This document shows positions 8,006 through 15,970 of a stretch of DNA of 38,505 bases, piece after piece (the first letter of the stretch is position 1; every line of letters starts with the position of its first letter). A model generated the notes under the pieces. The model saw nothing but the letters and a program-made list of their open reading frames with translations. It was not told the origin of the DNA and did no database searches. A program made the position numbers and the translations under genes. This DNA is from Caulobacter sp. S45. GTDB lineage: Bacteria; Pseudomonadota; Alphaproteobacteria; Caulobacterales; Caulobacteraceae. Location: positions 1-38,505 of the forward strand of contig NZ_LMUL01000019.1 in assembly GCF_009765965.1 (NCBI RefSeq), in the 5' to 3' direction.

Positions 8006-9016
8006 TCAGGCCTCCATCGTCTTGGCGGCAAGTAAGGCGCGAACCATCGTGCGGCGACCCAGCTCGGGCTTGTAGGCGTTGTGGCCGTGAGTGATGGCGC
8101 CGGAGAGCGCCTCGCGCGCCGCCGCCTCGGCGGTCTCCTCTGTCAGCGGCTTGCCTTTGAGCGACGCCTCTGCAGCTTCCGCGCGCCATGGCCTGTACGC
8201 CAAACCGCCCAAGCCGATCCGCGCCTGCCGCACCACCTCTCCGTCCATGTCGAGCGCGACGGCGGCCGAGGCGATGGCGAACTCGTAGGAGGCGCGGTCG
8301 CGTACCTTCAGATACAGCGACCGCCGCGTCCAGGGACCGGCGGGCACGCGGAAGGCGGTGATCAGTTCGCCGGACTTCAACGTGGTCTCGACATGCGGCT
8401 TGCCAGCAGGCCGATGGAGTTCGGCGAATGGGATGCGGCGGGCGCCGGCCGCTCCGCCCAGCTCGACCTCCGCCCCCAGGGCGATGAGCGCCACGCCGAG
8501 GTCGCCCGGATATTGCGCGATGCAGTTCTCGTCCACGCCGAGCACCGCGTGGTTGCGGTTGACGCCCTCCAGCGCCGCGCAGCCCGAGCCGGGCTGGCGC
8601 TTGTTGCAGGCGGTCCAGCTCGGATCGCGATAATAGGTGCAGCGGGTGCGCTGGAGCACGTTGCCGCCCAACGTCGCCATGTTGCGCAGTTGCGGGCTGG
8701 CCGCCAGCTGCAGCGACTGGGCCAGCGCCGGATAGGTCGCCAGCACCTCCGGATGAGCGGCCACCGCCGACATCTTGGCGAGCGCACCGATCCGCAGGCC
8801 GTCGGGACCGACCTCGATCTCGCTATGACGCGCGACCAGGGGATTGATGTCGACCAGGCGCTGGGGCCGAAGCACGTCGAGCTTCATCAGGTCGATCAGG
8901 GTGGTGCCGCCCGCCAGGAATTGGGTCGGCGCATCGGTCTGCCCCTGCCCGGCTTCCCGGCCGAAGCGCGAGGCGGAGGCGACGTCGGCGGCGGTTTCGT
9001 AGGCGAAGGGCCGCAT
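8006..9016 (-). CDS. paoB: Periplasmic aldehyde oxidoreductase, FAD-binding subunit PaoB
   Basis: A 336-residue subunit carrying the FAD_binding_5 and CO-dehydrogenase-flavoprotein C-terminal domains. It passes electrons from the iron-sulfur subunit to its acceptor. The FAD loop FLAGGTTLIDLMK and the second FAD motif TLGGNVLQRTRC are visible. The latter is followed by a cysteine-rich insertion (CTYYRD, CNKRQPGSGC, then a Cys in GVDENCIA). This extra cysteine set is the hallmark of PaoB-like subunits, which hold an additional [4Fe-4S] cluster. ATG start at 9016 overlaps the stop of paoA as TGATG, so the two are probably translationally coupled. Confidence 0.92.
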   Translation of the reverse strand: MRPFAYETAADVASASRFGREAGQGQTDAPTQFLAGGTTLIDLMKLDVLRPQRLVDINPLVARHSEIEVGPDGLRIGALAKMSAVAAHPEVLATYPALAQSLQLAASPQLRNMATLGGNVLQRTRCTYYRDPSWTACNKRQPGSGCAALEGVNRNHAVLGVDENCIAQYPGDLGVALIALGAEVELGGAAGARRIPFAELHRPAGKPHVETTLKSGELITAFRVPAGPWTRRSLYLKVRDRASYEFAIASAAVALDMDGEVVRQARIGLGGLAYRPWRAEAAEASLKGKPLTEETAEAAAREALSGAITHGHNAYKPELGRRTMVRALLAAKTMEA

Positions 9017-9633
9017 CAGCCGCGCTCCATCGAACTACGGGCCTGCTTGATCGCGGCGACGATGTTGGGATAGGCGCCGCACCGACAGAGGTTGCCGCTC
9101 ATATATTCGCGGATGTCGGCGTCGGTCCGCGCATTGCCCTCGTGCACGCAGGCGACAGCGGACATGATCTGGCCTGGCGTGCAGTAGCCGCACTGGAAAC
9201 CGTCATGGTCGATGAACGCCTGCTGCATCGGATGAAGGCCGCCGTCCGCGCCCGCCAGCCCTTCGATGGTGTTGATCTTTCGCCCCTGGACGGCGACGGC
9301 GAGGGTTAGGCACGACAGCTCGCGCTTGCCGTCGACATGCACCGTGCATGCGCCGCACTGGCCCTGGTCGCACCCCTTCTTCGCGCCGGTCAGATGCAGA
9401 TGCTCGCGCAGGGCGTCGAGCAGGGAGGTGCGAACATCGACCTTCAGATGCTGATCGCGCCCGTTGATGTTGAGGACCATATCGCTGGCGCCAGAGGCGG
9501 GCGCCGAGGGAGCAGCCTTGCTAGGTGTCGCAGAAACAGGTTGTGCGGCTAAGCTGGCCATGCCTGCCACCCCGGCTACGCCTCCGAGCAGAAGTCGGCG
9601 ATGCGGGTCGGAAGGCGCGTCTAGCTTACTCAT
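9016..9633 (-). CDS. paoA: Periplasmic aldehyde oxidoreductase, [2Fe-2S] subunit PaoA with Tat signal
   Basis: A 205-residue iron-sulfur subunit. The N-terminus carries a twin-arginine motif (Arg12-Arg13 in DPHRRLLLGG) and a hydrophobic stretch, indicating Tat export of the assembled complex. The plant-type cluster ligands are Cys88, Cys93, Cys96 and Cys108 (GCDQGQCGAC). The second cluster uses QCGYC (Cys148, Cys151) and LCRCG (Cys183, Cys185). It is the first gene of the operon, transcribed leftwards. The nearest upstream gene on this strand ends 47 bp away, so an own promoter or read-through is possible. In E. coli the complex detoxifies aldehydes. Confidence 0.93.
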   Translation of the reverse strand: MSKLDAPSDPHRRLLLGGVAGVAGMASLAAQPVSATPSKAAPSAPASGASDMVLNINGRDQHLKVDVRTSLLDALREHLHLTGAKKGCDQGQCGACTVHVDGKRELSCLTLAVAVQGRKINTIEGLAGADGGLHPMQQAFIDHDGFQCGYCTPGQIMSAVACVHEGNARTDADIREYMSGNLCRCGAYPNIVAAIKQARSSMERG

Positions 9634-9680
9634 CGGCGATGCTTCAACTCTGCAGTGGAAAGGGGTCCGGCAAGCTGCGC

Positions 9681-10256
9681 TTAGGGATGCTCGTCACGCT
9701 GCTGTCCGCCGAGCGCGGCCGCCACGCAGGCGATGAAGGCGCCGACGAGCATGCCGATAGCTGTGAAGGCGGCGAATCCCGCGGCCGCTTTGCGAGCGGC
9801 GTCGACCGCGCCGGCCGACGCCGCGTCCGAGATGGCGGCGGCGTGAGCGGAAAGGTCGGATCCACCCGACTTCGTCACCAAGACGCTTACGGCCGCGACC
9901 GCCACGGTCGCCAGCGCCCAGGCGATAAAGCCGTTTGCGGTATCTCGAAAGAAGACTTCATGAGTATGGAGATTATGCCACCGGGTACGAAGACGCCCGG
10001 TGATATACCCCCCAATACCAGACGACACCCACTGGGTGACGATCAGCCAACATCCGGCGAAAGCGGTGAAGGTCTTCAGCCCGATTCCCCCGTTCGGCCA
10101 TGCCCTCAGACTCCCCACGCCGAATCCAACGGCCAACGTTGCAAAGATAATCGTGATCGCCATAGCAACGACAGCGCCCGCAAAGACCGCCGACCAGGAC
10201 ACTGCGGATACTGAAGGCTCTGACGTCGAAGACCAGGAAGATGTTACCTCAACCAT
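9681..10256 (-). CDS. Small integral membrane protein, four predicted helices
   Basis: A 191-residue protein starting MVEVTSSWSS. After a Ser-rich head, VSWSAVFAGAVVA opens the first hydrophobic helix. Three more hydrophobic segments follow (around AFAGCWLIVTQW, WALATVAVAAVSVLV and FTAIGMLVGAFIACVAAALGG), separated by a polar loop with an IGGYITGRLRTRW motif. Similar proteins with a W-x-A-V-F-A-G-A start are common in alphaproteobacteria but have no assigned function. It is preceded by a 25-residue membrane microprotein, with 12 bp between them, so the two are almost certainly one transcript. Confidence 0.8.
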   Translation of the reverse strand: MVEVTSSWSSTSEPSVSAVSWSAVFAGAVVAMAITIIFATLAVGFGVGSLRAWPNGGIGLKTFTAFAGCWLIVTQWVSSGIGGYITGRLRTRWHNLHTHEVFFRDTANGFIAWALATVAVAAVSVLVTKSGGSDLSAHAAAISDAASAGAVDAARKAAAGFAAFTAIGMLVGAFIACVAAALGGQQRDEHP

Positions 10257-10268
10257 CGATCCATCCCC

Positions 10269-10346
10269 TCAATGCCAGAACAGGGCGAGTAGAATCACGA
10301 CGGGAAGCGGAACACCCAAAAAGAGAAGGAGAATGCTGCGGCCCAT
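10269..10346 (-). CDS. 25-residue single-pass membrane microprotein
   Basis: An ATG-initiated frame encodes MGRSILLLFLGVPLPVVILL followed by ALFWH, a single hydrophobic helix with a basic N-terminus and a P-x-P kink. A strong AGGAGG ribosome site lies 5 bp upstream, much better than at most genes here. Very similar MGRxILLxxLGxPxPxxILL peptides are widespread in proteobacteria. The role is unknown. A structural or regulatory partner of the membrane protein 12 bp downstream is an inference from the shared transcript. Confidence 0.72.
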   Translation of the reverse strand: MGRSILLLFLGVPLPVVILLALFWH

Positions 10347-10446
10347 ATCTTCCTCCTGAACGAGTTGTGAATCCAAACGGCTCAAGCCGCTCACCGTTCC
10401 ACTGCATTTGACAGCGAAAATTTACCCGGAGAGTGACCAAAGCCTC

Positions 10447-11979
10447 TTATTTTTCAGGCTCTGGTTCCGATGCGTGCTCGAACGCCACCTCGGCCTGCAA
10501 GCTCGCCATGTCTCGATCCAGCGTGACCACGGCCAGAAGTATGCCGTCCTTTTCGTAGCGTACGGTGGCGTCATAGTCCCTCACCGAGCCGTCCACCTTC
10601 GGCGGATCGAAGCTTTCCGCATGGCCATCGTAATGGAAGGCCGCCTCATAATGGGCTGACCAGAAGAAGGGGACGTCCGCATAGGGCTTATCCTCGCCCA
10701 TGATCGCCCGAGCCACATGCTGGCCCTGCCGCTCGGCGTGCACCCAGTGCTCCACTCGGATCGCCTGCCCGGAGATGGAATCGGGATAACGGGCGATATC
10801 GCCCACCGCGTAAACGTCTTCGGCGGCGCGCAGGTGATCGTCCACCACCACACCATTGTCGACTTTCAAGCCGGCGGCTTCGGCGAGGGCGACCCGGGGT
10901 TTCACGCCCGTACCGAGCACTACGATGTCCACCTTGATTGAGCGGCCTTCGTCCAGGTTCAGGACCCCGTCGGCATAGGCGTGGACCTTCCGACCGAGGT
11001 GGAACACGACACCCTTCTCCTCGTGCACGCTCTGCGCCCAGCGCCCGACCTCGACGCCAAGGACCTTTTCGAACGGGACGGTTTCGGGGGCGACCACATG
11101 CACCTCCAAACCGCGCTTTTTCAACGCTGCGGCGGCCTCGAGCCCGATGAAGCTGGCCCCGATCACCGCGGCGACCTTGGCGGTCTCCGCCGCCCTGGCG
11201 AGGGCGGCGGCGTCCCGCAGGCTGCGCAGCAGGAAGACGTTGTCGCCATTCAGCCCAGGGATCGGGGGGCGTTGCGGCTCGCCGCCGGTGGCCAGGATCA
11301 GGATGTCATAGGAGACAGCCTCGCCGCCCTTGATGCCCAGTTTCTTGGCTTCGAGATCCAGATTCTCGACCTCGGTGTTGAGGCGCAGATCGATTTTCTG
11401 GTCCTTGTAGAAAGCCTCGTCCCGCAGAGGCATCCAGTCAGCCGGAGCCTCGCCGGATAGGAAATCCTTGGAGCAGTTGGGCCGGTCATAGGGTGCATCC
11501 GCGTCCGCGCTCAGTAGGACGAGATCGCCAAGATAACCCTTGCGCCGCAGCATCTCCGTCGCCGCAAAACCGCCCGCGCCTCCGCCGACGACGACCACCT
11601 TCTTTACGGAGGCCGGAGCCTTCAGCGTTTCGAACCTGGTCTCGAGCTTGTCCTTGACGAAGACCAAGCCCTCCTTCTCATCCACCTTGTAGCAGGCCAC
11701 CGGATCGAAGGCGGGGGCGCCTATAGCTTCGCCAGTCTTCAGACTGAAGCAGGCGTGATGCCAGGGGCAACGCACGACCCCGTCCTTGATCAAGCCATCG
11801 GCCAGAGGGCCATGATAATGGGTGCATTCCGCACCGATAGCGTGCAGGACGCCATCCATACGGACGACCAGCACGGCCTCGTCTCCAACGTGGCCTGCCA
11901 GCATCCCGCCTTCGGCGATGTCGCTCGCCGCCACGCCTTTGCCGAAGTCAGGGCCTTCGGGCGTCTTGCCTTCGCTCAT
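10447..11979 (-). CDS. Rieske [2Fe-2S] / AIF-like FAD-dependent oxidoreductase fusion
   Basis: A 510-residue fusion. Residues 10-115 form a Rieske domain with ligands Cys52, His54 (ECTHYHG) and Cys71, His74 (CPWHHACF). Residues from about 125 form a pyridine-nucleotide disulfide-type reductase: FAD motif VVVVGGGAGGFAA, NAD motif AVIGASFIGLEAA, second FAD motif VYAVGDIA, and a C-terminal reductase domain. This is the AIFM3/ferredoxin-reductase architecture, moving electrons from NAD(P)H through FAD to the Rieske centre or a partner. The ATG at 11979 with CAGGAGAG upstream is preferred over a longer frame to 12045. It appears to be a single-gene unit. The partner oxygenase or cytochrome is not identified. 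Confidence 0.92.
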   Translation of the reverse strand: MSEGKTPEGPDFGKGVAASDIAEGGMLAGHVGDEAVLVVRMDGVLHAIGAECTHYHGPLADGLIKDGVVRCPWHHACFSLKTGEAIGAPAFDPVACYKVDEKEGLVFVKDKLETRFETLKAPASVKKVVVVGGGAGGFAATEMLRRKGYLGDLVLLSADADAPYDRPNCSKDFLSGEAPADWMPLRDEAFYKDQKIDLRLNTEVENLDLEAKKLGIKGGEAVSYDILILATGGEPQRPPIPGLNGDNVFLLRSLRDAAALARAAETAKVAAVIGASFIGLEAAAALKKRGLEVHVVAPETVPFEKVLGVEVGRWAQSVHEEKGVVFHLGRKVHAYADGVLNLDEGRSIKVDIVVLGTGVKPRVALAEAAGLKVDNGVVVDDHLRAAEDVYAVGDIARYPDSISGQAIRVEHWVHAERQGQHVARAIMGEDKPYADVPFFWSAHYEAAFHYDGHAESFDPPKVDGSVRDYDATVRYEKDGILLAVVTLDRDMASLQAEVAFEHASEPEPEK

Positions 11980-12276
11980 GGCGTCTCTCCTGGTTGTAAG
12001 CTCAAACGCGCTTCGGCAGTTTGGGATCAACGGCGGTTTGCACACAAATCGCGCGCAGTTCTTTGAAGGGGACGAGGATCACAACACCCCCTCTTGGATG
12101 GTCGGGCCGCAGCTTGCCGAAAATCGACTGGAGATCACCCTCTAAGGATTTTGCCTAGCTGGCCTAAGCTTTGCTTCCACAATGTCGGCTTTCGAACACA
12201 AGGCCTTCCAGATAAATCAATATGGAACAACTCTCGCCGTTCCGGCATTGGCGCTCAGCTAAATAGCGGAGCTAAA

Positions 12277-13254
12277 ATGAGGCGTATCGCAGTCGGGCTC
12301 CCGGCCTGCAATGAGGCGGAGCGGATCGTGGCCTGCGTCGGCGCTTTGCTCGATCAAGCCGGCCGTGCGCCCGATAAGATCGTGGTTGTCGCCAACAATT
12401 GCACCGACGAGACATCCGCCCGCCTTCGTCAAGCGTTCGGCTGTCACCCAAGCCTGGATTTGCGCGAGCTAAGTCTGCCAAAGCCCTTCAACCATGTCGG
12501 CTGGGCGCGCCGGTTAGCCATGGATGGCGCGGCCGACTATCTCGATGACCCATTCGACGTCCTGATGACCACCGACGGCGATACGACGGTGGCGCCGAAC
12601 TGGGTGGAAGCCAATCTCCGTCACCTGGAGCACGGTTGCGACGTGGTCGCGGGCTCCGCCCACCTGATGCGCCAGGAACGCATGTTGCTCTCGCCCCAAC
12701 ATCGCCATCGGCTATTGATCGCTGGCAAATACCTCACCGCCCTCGCCTACCTTCGGGCGGAAAATGCTCCCCCACATGACCCCTGGCCTCGGCACGACTA
12801 TGAAGGCGGCGCCAGCATCGCACTGCGGTTAGGCGTTTACCGAAAGGCGGGGGGATCGCCGGTCCTGCCGACGGGAGAAGACCGCGCGCTCTTCAACGCC
12901 GCCCGATCCCACGGCGCGCGCGTGCGGCACGCCACCGACGTGCGAGTGTCCACCTCCTGCAGATTGGTCGGCCGCGCAAGCGGTGGGACTGCGGACACCC
13001 TGGGACTCTGGGAATCCCTGGCAGACAAAATGCCTGCTCACGGTCTTCCTCGGCTCGACGATGCTCTCCGTGGGGTACTGGACGGAGAAGCCCTTTGCTT
13101 CAACGTGCTTGAGCAAGAGCTTGCACGCGCCCAGGCGATGATCCGCCAAAGCCGAGAATCAAGAGCATTCGACCTCGGCGCGGCGACGCCAAAGATCCAG
13201 CCGGTAATCGTCGGTGCGTTGCGCGAACTCGAGTTCGAAGGCCTCGCCTGCTGA
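12277..13254 (+). CDS. Glycosyltransferase family 2
   Basis: A 325-residue cytosolic GT-A fold enzyme. Its start MRRIAVGLPACNEAERI has the nucleotide-sugar-binding strand and a C-N-E variant of the P-x-x-NE motif. VVVANNCTDET follows, then the metal-binding DGDT (in TTDGDTTVAPNW), and GEDRAL for the acceptor-side acidic residues. The ATG at 12277 has GGAG 7 bp upstream and begins at the conserved strand; the frame is open 61 codons further upstream but without family resemblance. It faces the three-gene operon to its right, and its last 96 bp overlap the methyltransferase gene tail to tail. GT2 genes with NodS-like, PIG-L and acyl-CoA dehydrogenase neighbours suggest modification of an amino-sugar-containing glycan or lipid; the acceptor is unknown. 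Confidence 0.85.
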   Translation: MRRIAVGLPACNEAERIVACVGALLDQAGRAPDKIVVVANNCTDETSARLRQAFGCHPSLDLRELSLPKPFNHVGWARRLAMDGAADYLDDPFDVLMTTDGDTTVAPNWVEANLRHLEHGCDVVAGSAHLMRQERMLLSPQHRHRLLIAGKYLTALAYLRAENAPPHDPWPRHDYEGGASIALRLGVYRKAGGSPVLPTGEDRALFNAARSHGARVRHATDVRVSTSCRLVGRASGGTADTLGLWESLADKMPAHGLPRLDDALRGVLDGEALCFNVLEQELARAQAMIRQSRESRAFDLGAATPKIQPVIVGALRELEFEGLAC

Positions 13255-13758
13255 GGTCGACAGTTCAGCGACGGCGCCATCGGCCGTCTTCGGATAGTCC
13301 GTCTCGCCGGTCCAGTGGACCAGGAGCACCCAACCGCCCGGGGTCACCTTGGCCCTGAGGATCTCGCCCATCCGCATCAGGTCGCCGCTGTCCCAGTAAT
13401 AGGCGACCTCCGACAACAGGATTAGATCGAAGACACCGGAGGGCGTCTCGTTCGGCAGGCCCATCCGCCCGAACGCCACATTGGCGAGGCCGGCGCAACG
13501 CGACCTTGCCGCTTCGAGAGCCGTCTCGCTGACGTCGACCGCCAGCACCGATCCGCAGCGCCCGGCCAATCGCGCCGTCAGCACGCCGACAGAGCAGCCC
13601 ACCTCCAGCACTCGGCCGACAATACGGTCCCCCAGCGCAGCCAGGGTCGTATCGTATTTGGCCTGTTCGTATGGACTGGTCTCGAATTTCCAGGGATCCG
13701 CCTCTTTTCGGTACATGGCCTCGAAATAACCGGCGTCGAGAGACTTGGTCCGGCGCAT
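13159..13758 (-). CDS. SAM-dependent methyltransferase, NodS-like
   Basis: A 199-residue class I methyltransferase. The start MRRTKSLDAGYFEAMYR is followed by DPWKFETSPYEQAKYD, a signature of the NodS group (NodS N-methylates deacetylated chitooligosaccharides). SAM motif I is EVGCSVGVLTARL, an acidic ribose-binding site is in AVDVSE, and motif IV-like LILLSEVAYYW is present. The ATG at 13758 overlaps the stop of the PIG-L gene (TGATG), indicating coupled translation. A long in-frame extension upstream of this ATG is Pro/Arg-rich and is rejected. It is the last gene of the operon and overlaps the convergent glycosyltransferase by 96 bp. Confidence 0.88.
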   Translation of the reverse strand: MRRTKSLDAGYFEAMYRKEADPWKFETSPYEQAKYDTTLAALGDRIVGRVLEVGCSVGVLTARLAGRCGSVLAVDVSETALEAARSRCAGLANVAFGRMGLPNETPSGVFDLILLSEVAYYWDSGDLMRMGEILRAKVTPGGWVLLVHWTGETDYPKTADGAVAELSTSAGEAFELEFAQRTDDYRLDLWRRRAEVECS

Positions 13759-14507
13759 CACGCCTCCGTCGATCGGAACAGGACCTGGACGTCGGCGACG
13801 GTTCGCTTCATCGCCGGGGGCAGTCTGAAACCACCGGGACTGTCGCTGACGACCCCGCCCAGTTGGGATCGGTGTTGCGCCAGGGCGGCCCGACGGCGGC
13901 GTGTCATGGCGGCGGGACTGAGGATCGGCAGCGCCGCGGTCCGCTCCAACTGGCGGCTTTCGGGTATGGTCCAGCCCCAGACGACGCACCAATAGAGCCG
14001 CACCCTACCCCGCTGGCGTCTTGCGACGGCCTGACCTAGCGCTGCGGCCGCGGCATGATCGCAGTGCGGCTCGAGCGGCCAGGTCGTCGCTAAATTCGTG
14101 ATCTGTTCGCTCTGGATGAGCCTCGCCAGGCGCAAGGCCGTGGCTGCAAACAGCGACGAGTCCGGTGCTGGTGGAGCTGCGTCCGGCCAATCGAGGAAAA
14201 CCGGCTCTGGTGCGCCCACGCCACAAAGTCGTCGGAGCGCGGCGCGCGCTTCGCGTCGCCGCAACCCCGCCAGTCGTCCTCGCGACCAGGTCGGCGAACC
14301 GGGATGCGATGCAGAACCGTCTGTAAGATAGACGACTTGTGCGGGACGCCCGGCATCCGCCAAAGCGCACAGTAGCGCGCCGGCTCCCAACGTCTCGTCA
14401 TCTGGATGCGGCGCCAACACAAGCCAGCGACCAGCCGCCAGCATTCGGTCCCTCTCACCCGGCCTGCTACGGAGGATAGCGCGGCGCACGGCGCCGACAC
14501 CTCTCAC
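13758..14507 (-). CDS. PIG-L family N-acetyl-sugar deacetylase
   Basis: A 249-residue LmbE/PIG-L-type zinc hydrolase, which removes acetyl from N-acetylglucosamine-type substrates. Zinc-binding PHPDDE sits about 35 residues in (LVLAPHPDDETLGAG), and the second metal motif is HCDHAAAA. The GTG at 14507 is chosen because it overlaps the stop of the preceding dehydrogenase gene as GTGA. A TTG at 14546 extends the frame by 13 codons but has no ribosome site. It lies between acyl-CoA dehydrogenase and NodS-like methyltransferase genes. The order suggests deacetylation before N-methylation of an amino sugar, which is inference. Confidence 0.87.
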   Translation of the reverse strand: MRGVGAVRRAILRSRPGERDRMLAAGRWLVLAPHPDDETLGAGALLCALADAGRPAQVVYLTDGSASHPGSPTWSRGRLAGLRRREARAALRRLCGVGAPEPVFLDWPDAAPPAPDSSLFAATALRLARLIQSEQITNLATTWPLEPHCDHAAAAALGQAVARRQRGRVRLYWCVVWGWTIPESRQLERTAALPILSPAAMTRRRRAALAQHRSQLGGVVSDSPGGFRLPPAMKRTVADVQVLFRSTEA

Positions 14508-15631
14508 CACCACGGATCGGAGCGCCAAGGATCGGCCTCCAGCCAAGACTCCGCCGCGCGATCAACCGCCTTGTCCGGATGCGCCTGGCGTAGATACAGG
14601 CCGAGATCGCGCGTGATGCGATCCACCTCCTGATCGTCGAAGAAGGCTCGGGTACCGATCGCACGGGCGACGATCTCCATGACCTCCAGGCCCGCCCGTT
14701 CGACCACCCCACGCGTCATCGATGTCAGTGGGACGGCCGCTACGTCTTGCGCCGCCGTCAGCCTGGCCGCCTCCCGCACCCAGAGATTCGCCGTGCGCGC
14801 CTGTACGACCGCGCGAGCGAAGTGGGCGCGCTGCACCGGGTCGTCGGCGGCGCCGCTGCGGCGCATATGGTCTCGCAGAAGGATCACCAGCTGCTCGACG
14901 CCGCCCAGTTGGACAGCAGTAAAGCGCCATGCGCCCCCGGTGAACCGCGGCTCGCGCTCATAGTCCCCGACCCCGCCCAGACGCATGGAAGGTGACACCG
15001 CCACCCCCGTGAAATCATAGAGGCCGCTTCCGGTCGCGCGCATGCCGCGTGTGCGCCAGCCGCTTGCATCGGCTCGCTCAGCGGTCACGGGTGCGATCAC
15101 CAGATGCTTGTGACCATCCACGGCGCGCGCGGTAATGATCGCCCGCTGGATAGCCAAGGCGCCCGTGGCGAAGCTCTTAGCGCCATCCAGCATCGGCCCC
15201 TCAGGCGTATCGAGGATGCGGACGCCTGGCGGAGGCTCTGTCGCCCAGACGCCGAACAGCCTGCGCTGCGCGATATCCTCGGCCAATGTCCGCTTCTGCG
15301 CTTCGTCTCCGTACCAATCGATCAGGCGCACGGCGTTGACGTGACCTTCGAAGATACGGCCAAGGCTGAGGTCCGCTCTTCCGATCAGGCGCAGCGCATC
15401 GAACAGCTCCAGGGCTTGAGACTCGGCTAGACCAGCAAAAGCGTCGAGCACTCCAATGCGGCGTAGGATGGCCACGCCCTCGGCCGGAAAGGCGCCGGTG
15501 CGATCGCAAGCCGCCGCAGCCATCGCCAATTCGTCCAGCGCCTCGACAAGGGCGACCAGGGGCGGTGCTTCGACTTCGATGGAAAGGGAAATGGCGTTCA
15601 TCCGCACGATCTTCGTCACCACACAACGCAT
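14504..15631 (-). CDS. Acyl-CoA dehydrogenase family protein
   Basis: A 375-residue flavoprotein-like protein. The N-terminal helical region carries GAFPAEGVAILRRIGVLDAF. The middle beta domain contains LFGVWATEPPPG, PEGPMLDGAKSFATGA and a substrate-side GMRATGSGLYDFTGVAV. The C-terminal helical bundle ends RDLGLYLRQAHPDKAVD. This matches divergent acyl-CoA dehydrogenase homologues found beside PIG-L and NodS-like genes. The catalytic base of the fatty-acid enzymes cannot be located with confidence, so its substrate may not be an acyl-CoA. ATG at 15631 has GAGG 6 bp upstream; a second ATG at 15601 is an alternative. It is the first gene of the operon. Confidence 0.85.
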   Translation of the reverse strand: MRCVVTKIVRMNAISLSIEVEAPPLVALVEALDELAMAAAACDRTGAFPAEGVAILRRIGVLDAFAGLAESQALELFDALRLIGRADLSLGRIFEGHVNAVRLIDWYGDEAQKRTLAEDIAQRRLFGVWATEPPPGVRILDTPEGPMLDGAKSFATGALAIQRAIITARAVDGHKHLVIAPVTAERADASGWRTRGMRATGSGLYDFTGVAVSPSMRLGGVGDYEREPRFTGGAWRFTAVQLGGVEQLVILLRDHMRRSGAADDPVQRAHFARAVVQARTANLWVREAARLTAAQDVAAVPLTSMTRGVVERAGLEVMEIVARAIGTRAFFDDQEVDRITRDLGLYLRQAHPDKAVDRAAESWLEADPWRSDPWW

Positions 15632-15680
15632 CGCGGGCCTCGAGGTTCGCGGCGGCGGCGAACGGACTTCACGGAAGGGT

Positions 15681-15714
15681 TAATGTTGTCCCGAAACATC
15701 TTATTGCAACATTA
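15681..15714 (-). promoter_or_regulatory. Dyad TAATGTTG-N18-CAACATTA upstream of the acyl-CoA dehydrogenase operon
   Basis: TAATGTTG at 15681-15688 and CAACATTA at 15707-15714 form a perfect 8-bp inverted repeat with an 18-bp spacer, 50-83 bp before the start at 15631. On the minus strand a TTGCAA/CATTAA pair spaced 18 bp overlaps it and could be a promoter. It is a candidate operator-promoter; no regulator is nearby. Confidence 0.35.
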
Positions 15715-15780
15715 CTCACCGATTTTCCAAAATCACTCACGGCCTATGCCGCCTAATATCAGCATCTTCGAAGTATTTCT

Positions 15781-15957
15781 GTGCGGTCCTTGTCGTTCAA
15801 GCGCCATCGCTTCCCCGCCGACGTGATCCGTCACGCGGTGTGGCTGTCCTTTCGATTCACGCTGAGCTTCCGCGACGTCGAGAAACTGCTCGCCTCGTAT
15901 GAGGGTAGCTTGTTACCGGCGAGGTCTATTCGGCCACCAGCGGATCCGAGGCGGTAG
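15781..15957 (+). pseudogene. IS6-family transposase N-terminal remnant (second IS6 type)
   Basis: A GTG-initiated 58-residue frame starting VRSLSFKRHRFPADVIRHAV and continuing RFTLSFRDVEKLLA. This is the N-terminal zinc-finger/HTH part of an IS6-type transposase (compare R-H-F-x-x-x-VI, then Y/F-R-x-x-x-S-x-RDVE-x-L-L). After LLAS the sequence leaves the family and stops. The DDE catalytic domain is absent. It differs from the PFRWFDSSPE type of the three long copies, but closely matches the fragment at 22873-23037. Confidence 0.7.
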
Positions 15958-15970
15958 CTTAGGTTCGGAT

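Noticed and set aside
8081-9073. 330-codon plus-strand frame
   Set aside because: Antisense shadow of paoB, with no start context or family features.
13759-13992. N-terminal extension of the NodS-like methyltransferase
   Set aside because: The extra 78 codons are Pro/Arg-rich, overlap the PIG-L gene and have no family counterpart; the ATG at 13758 overlaps the PIG-L stop.
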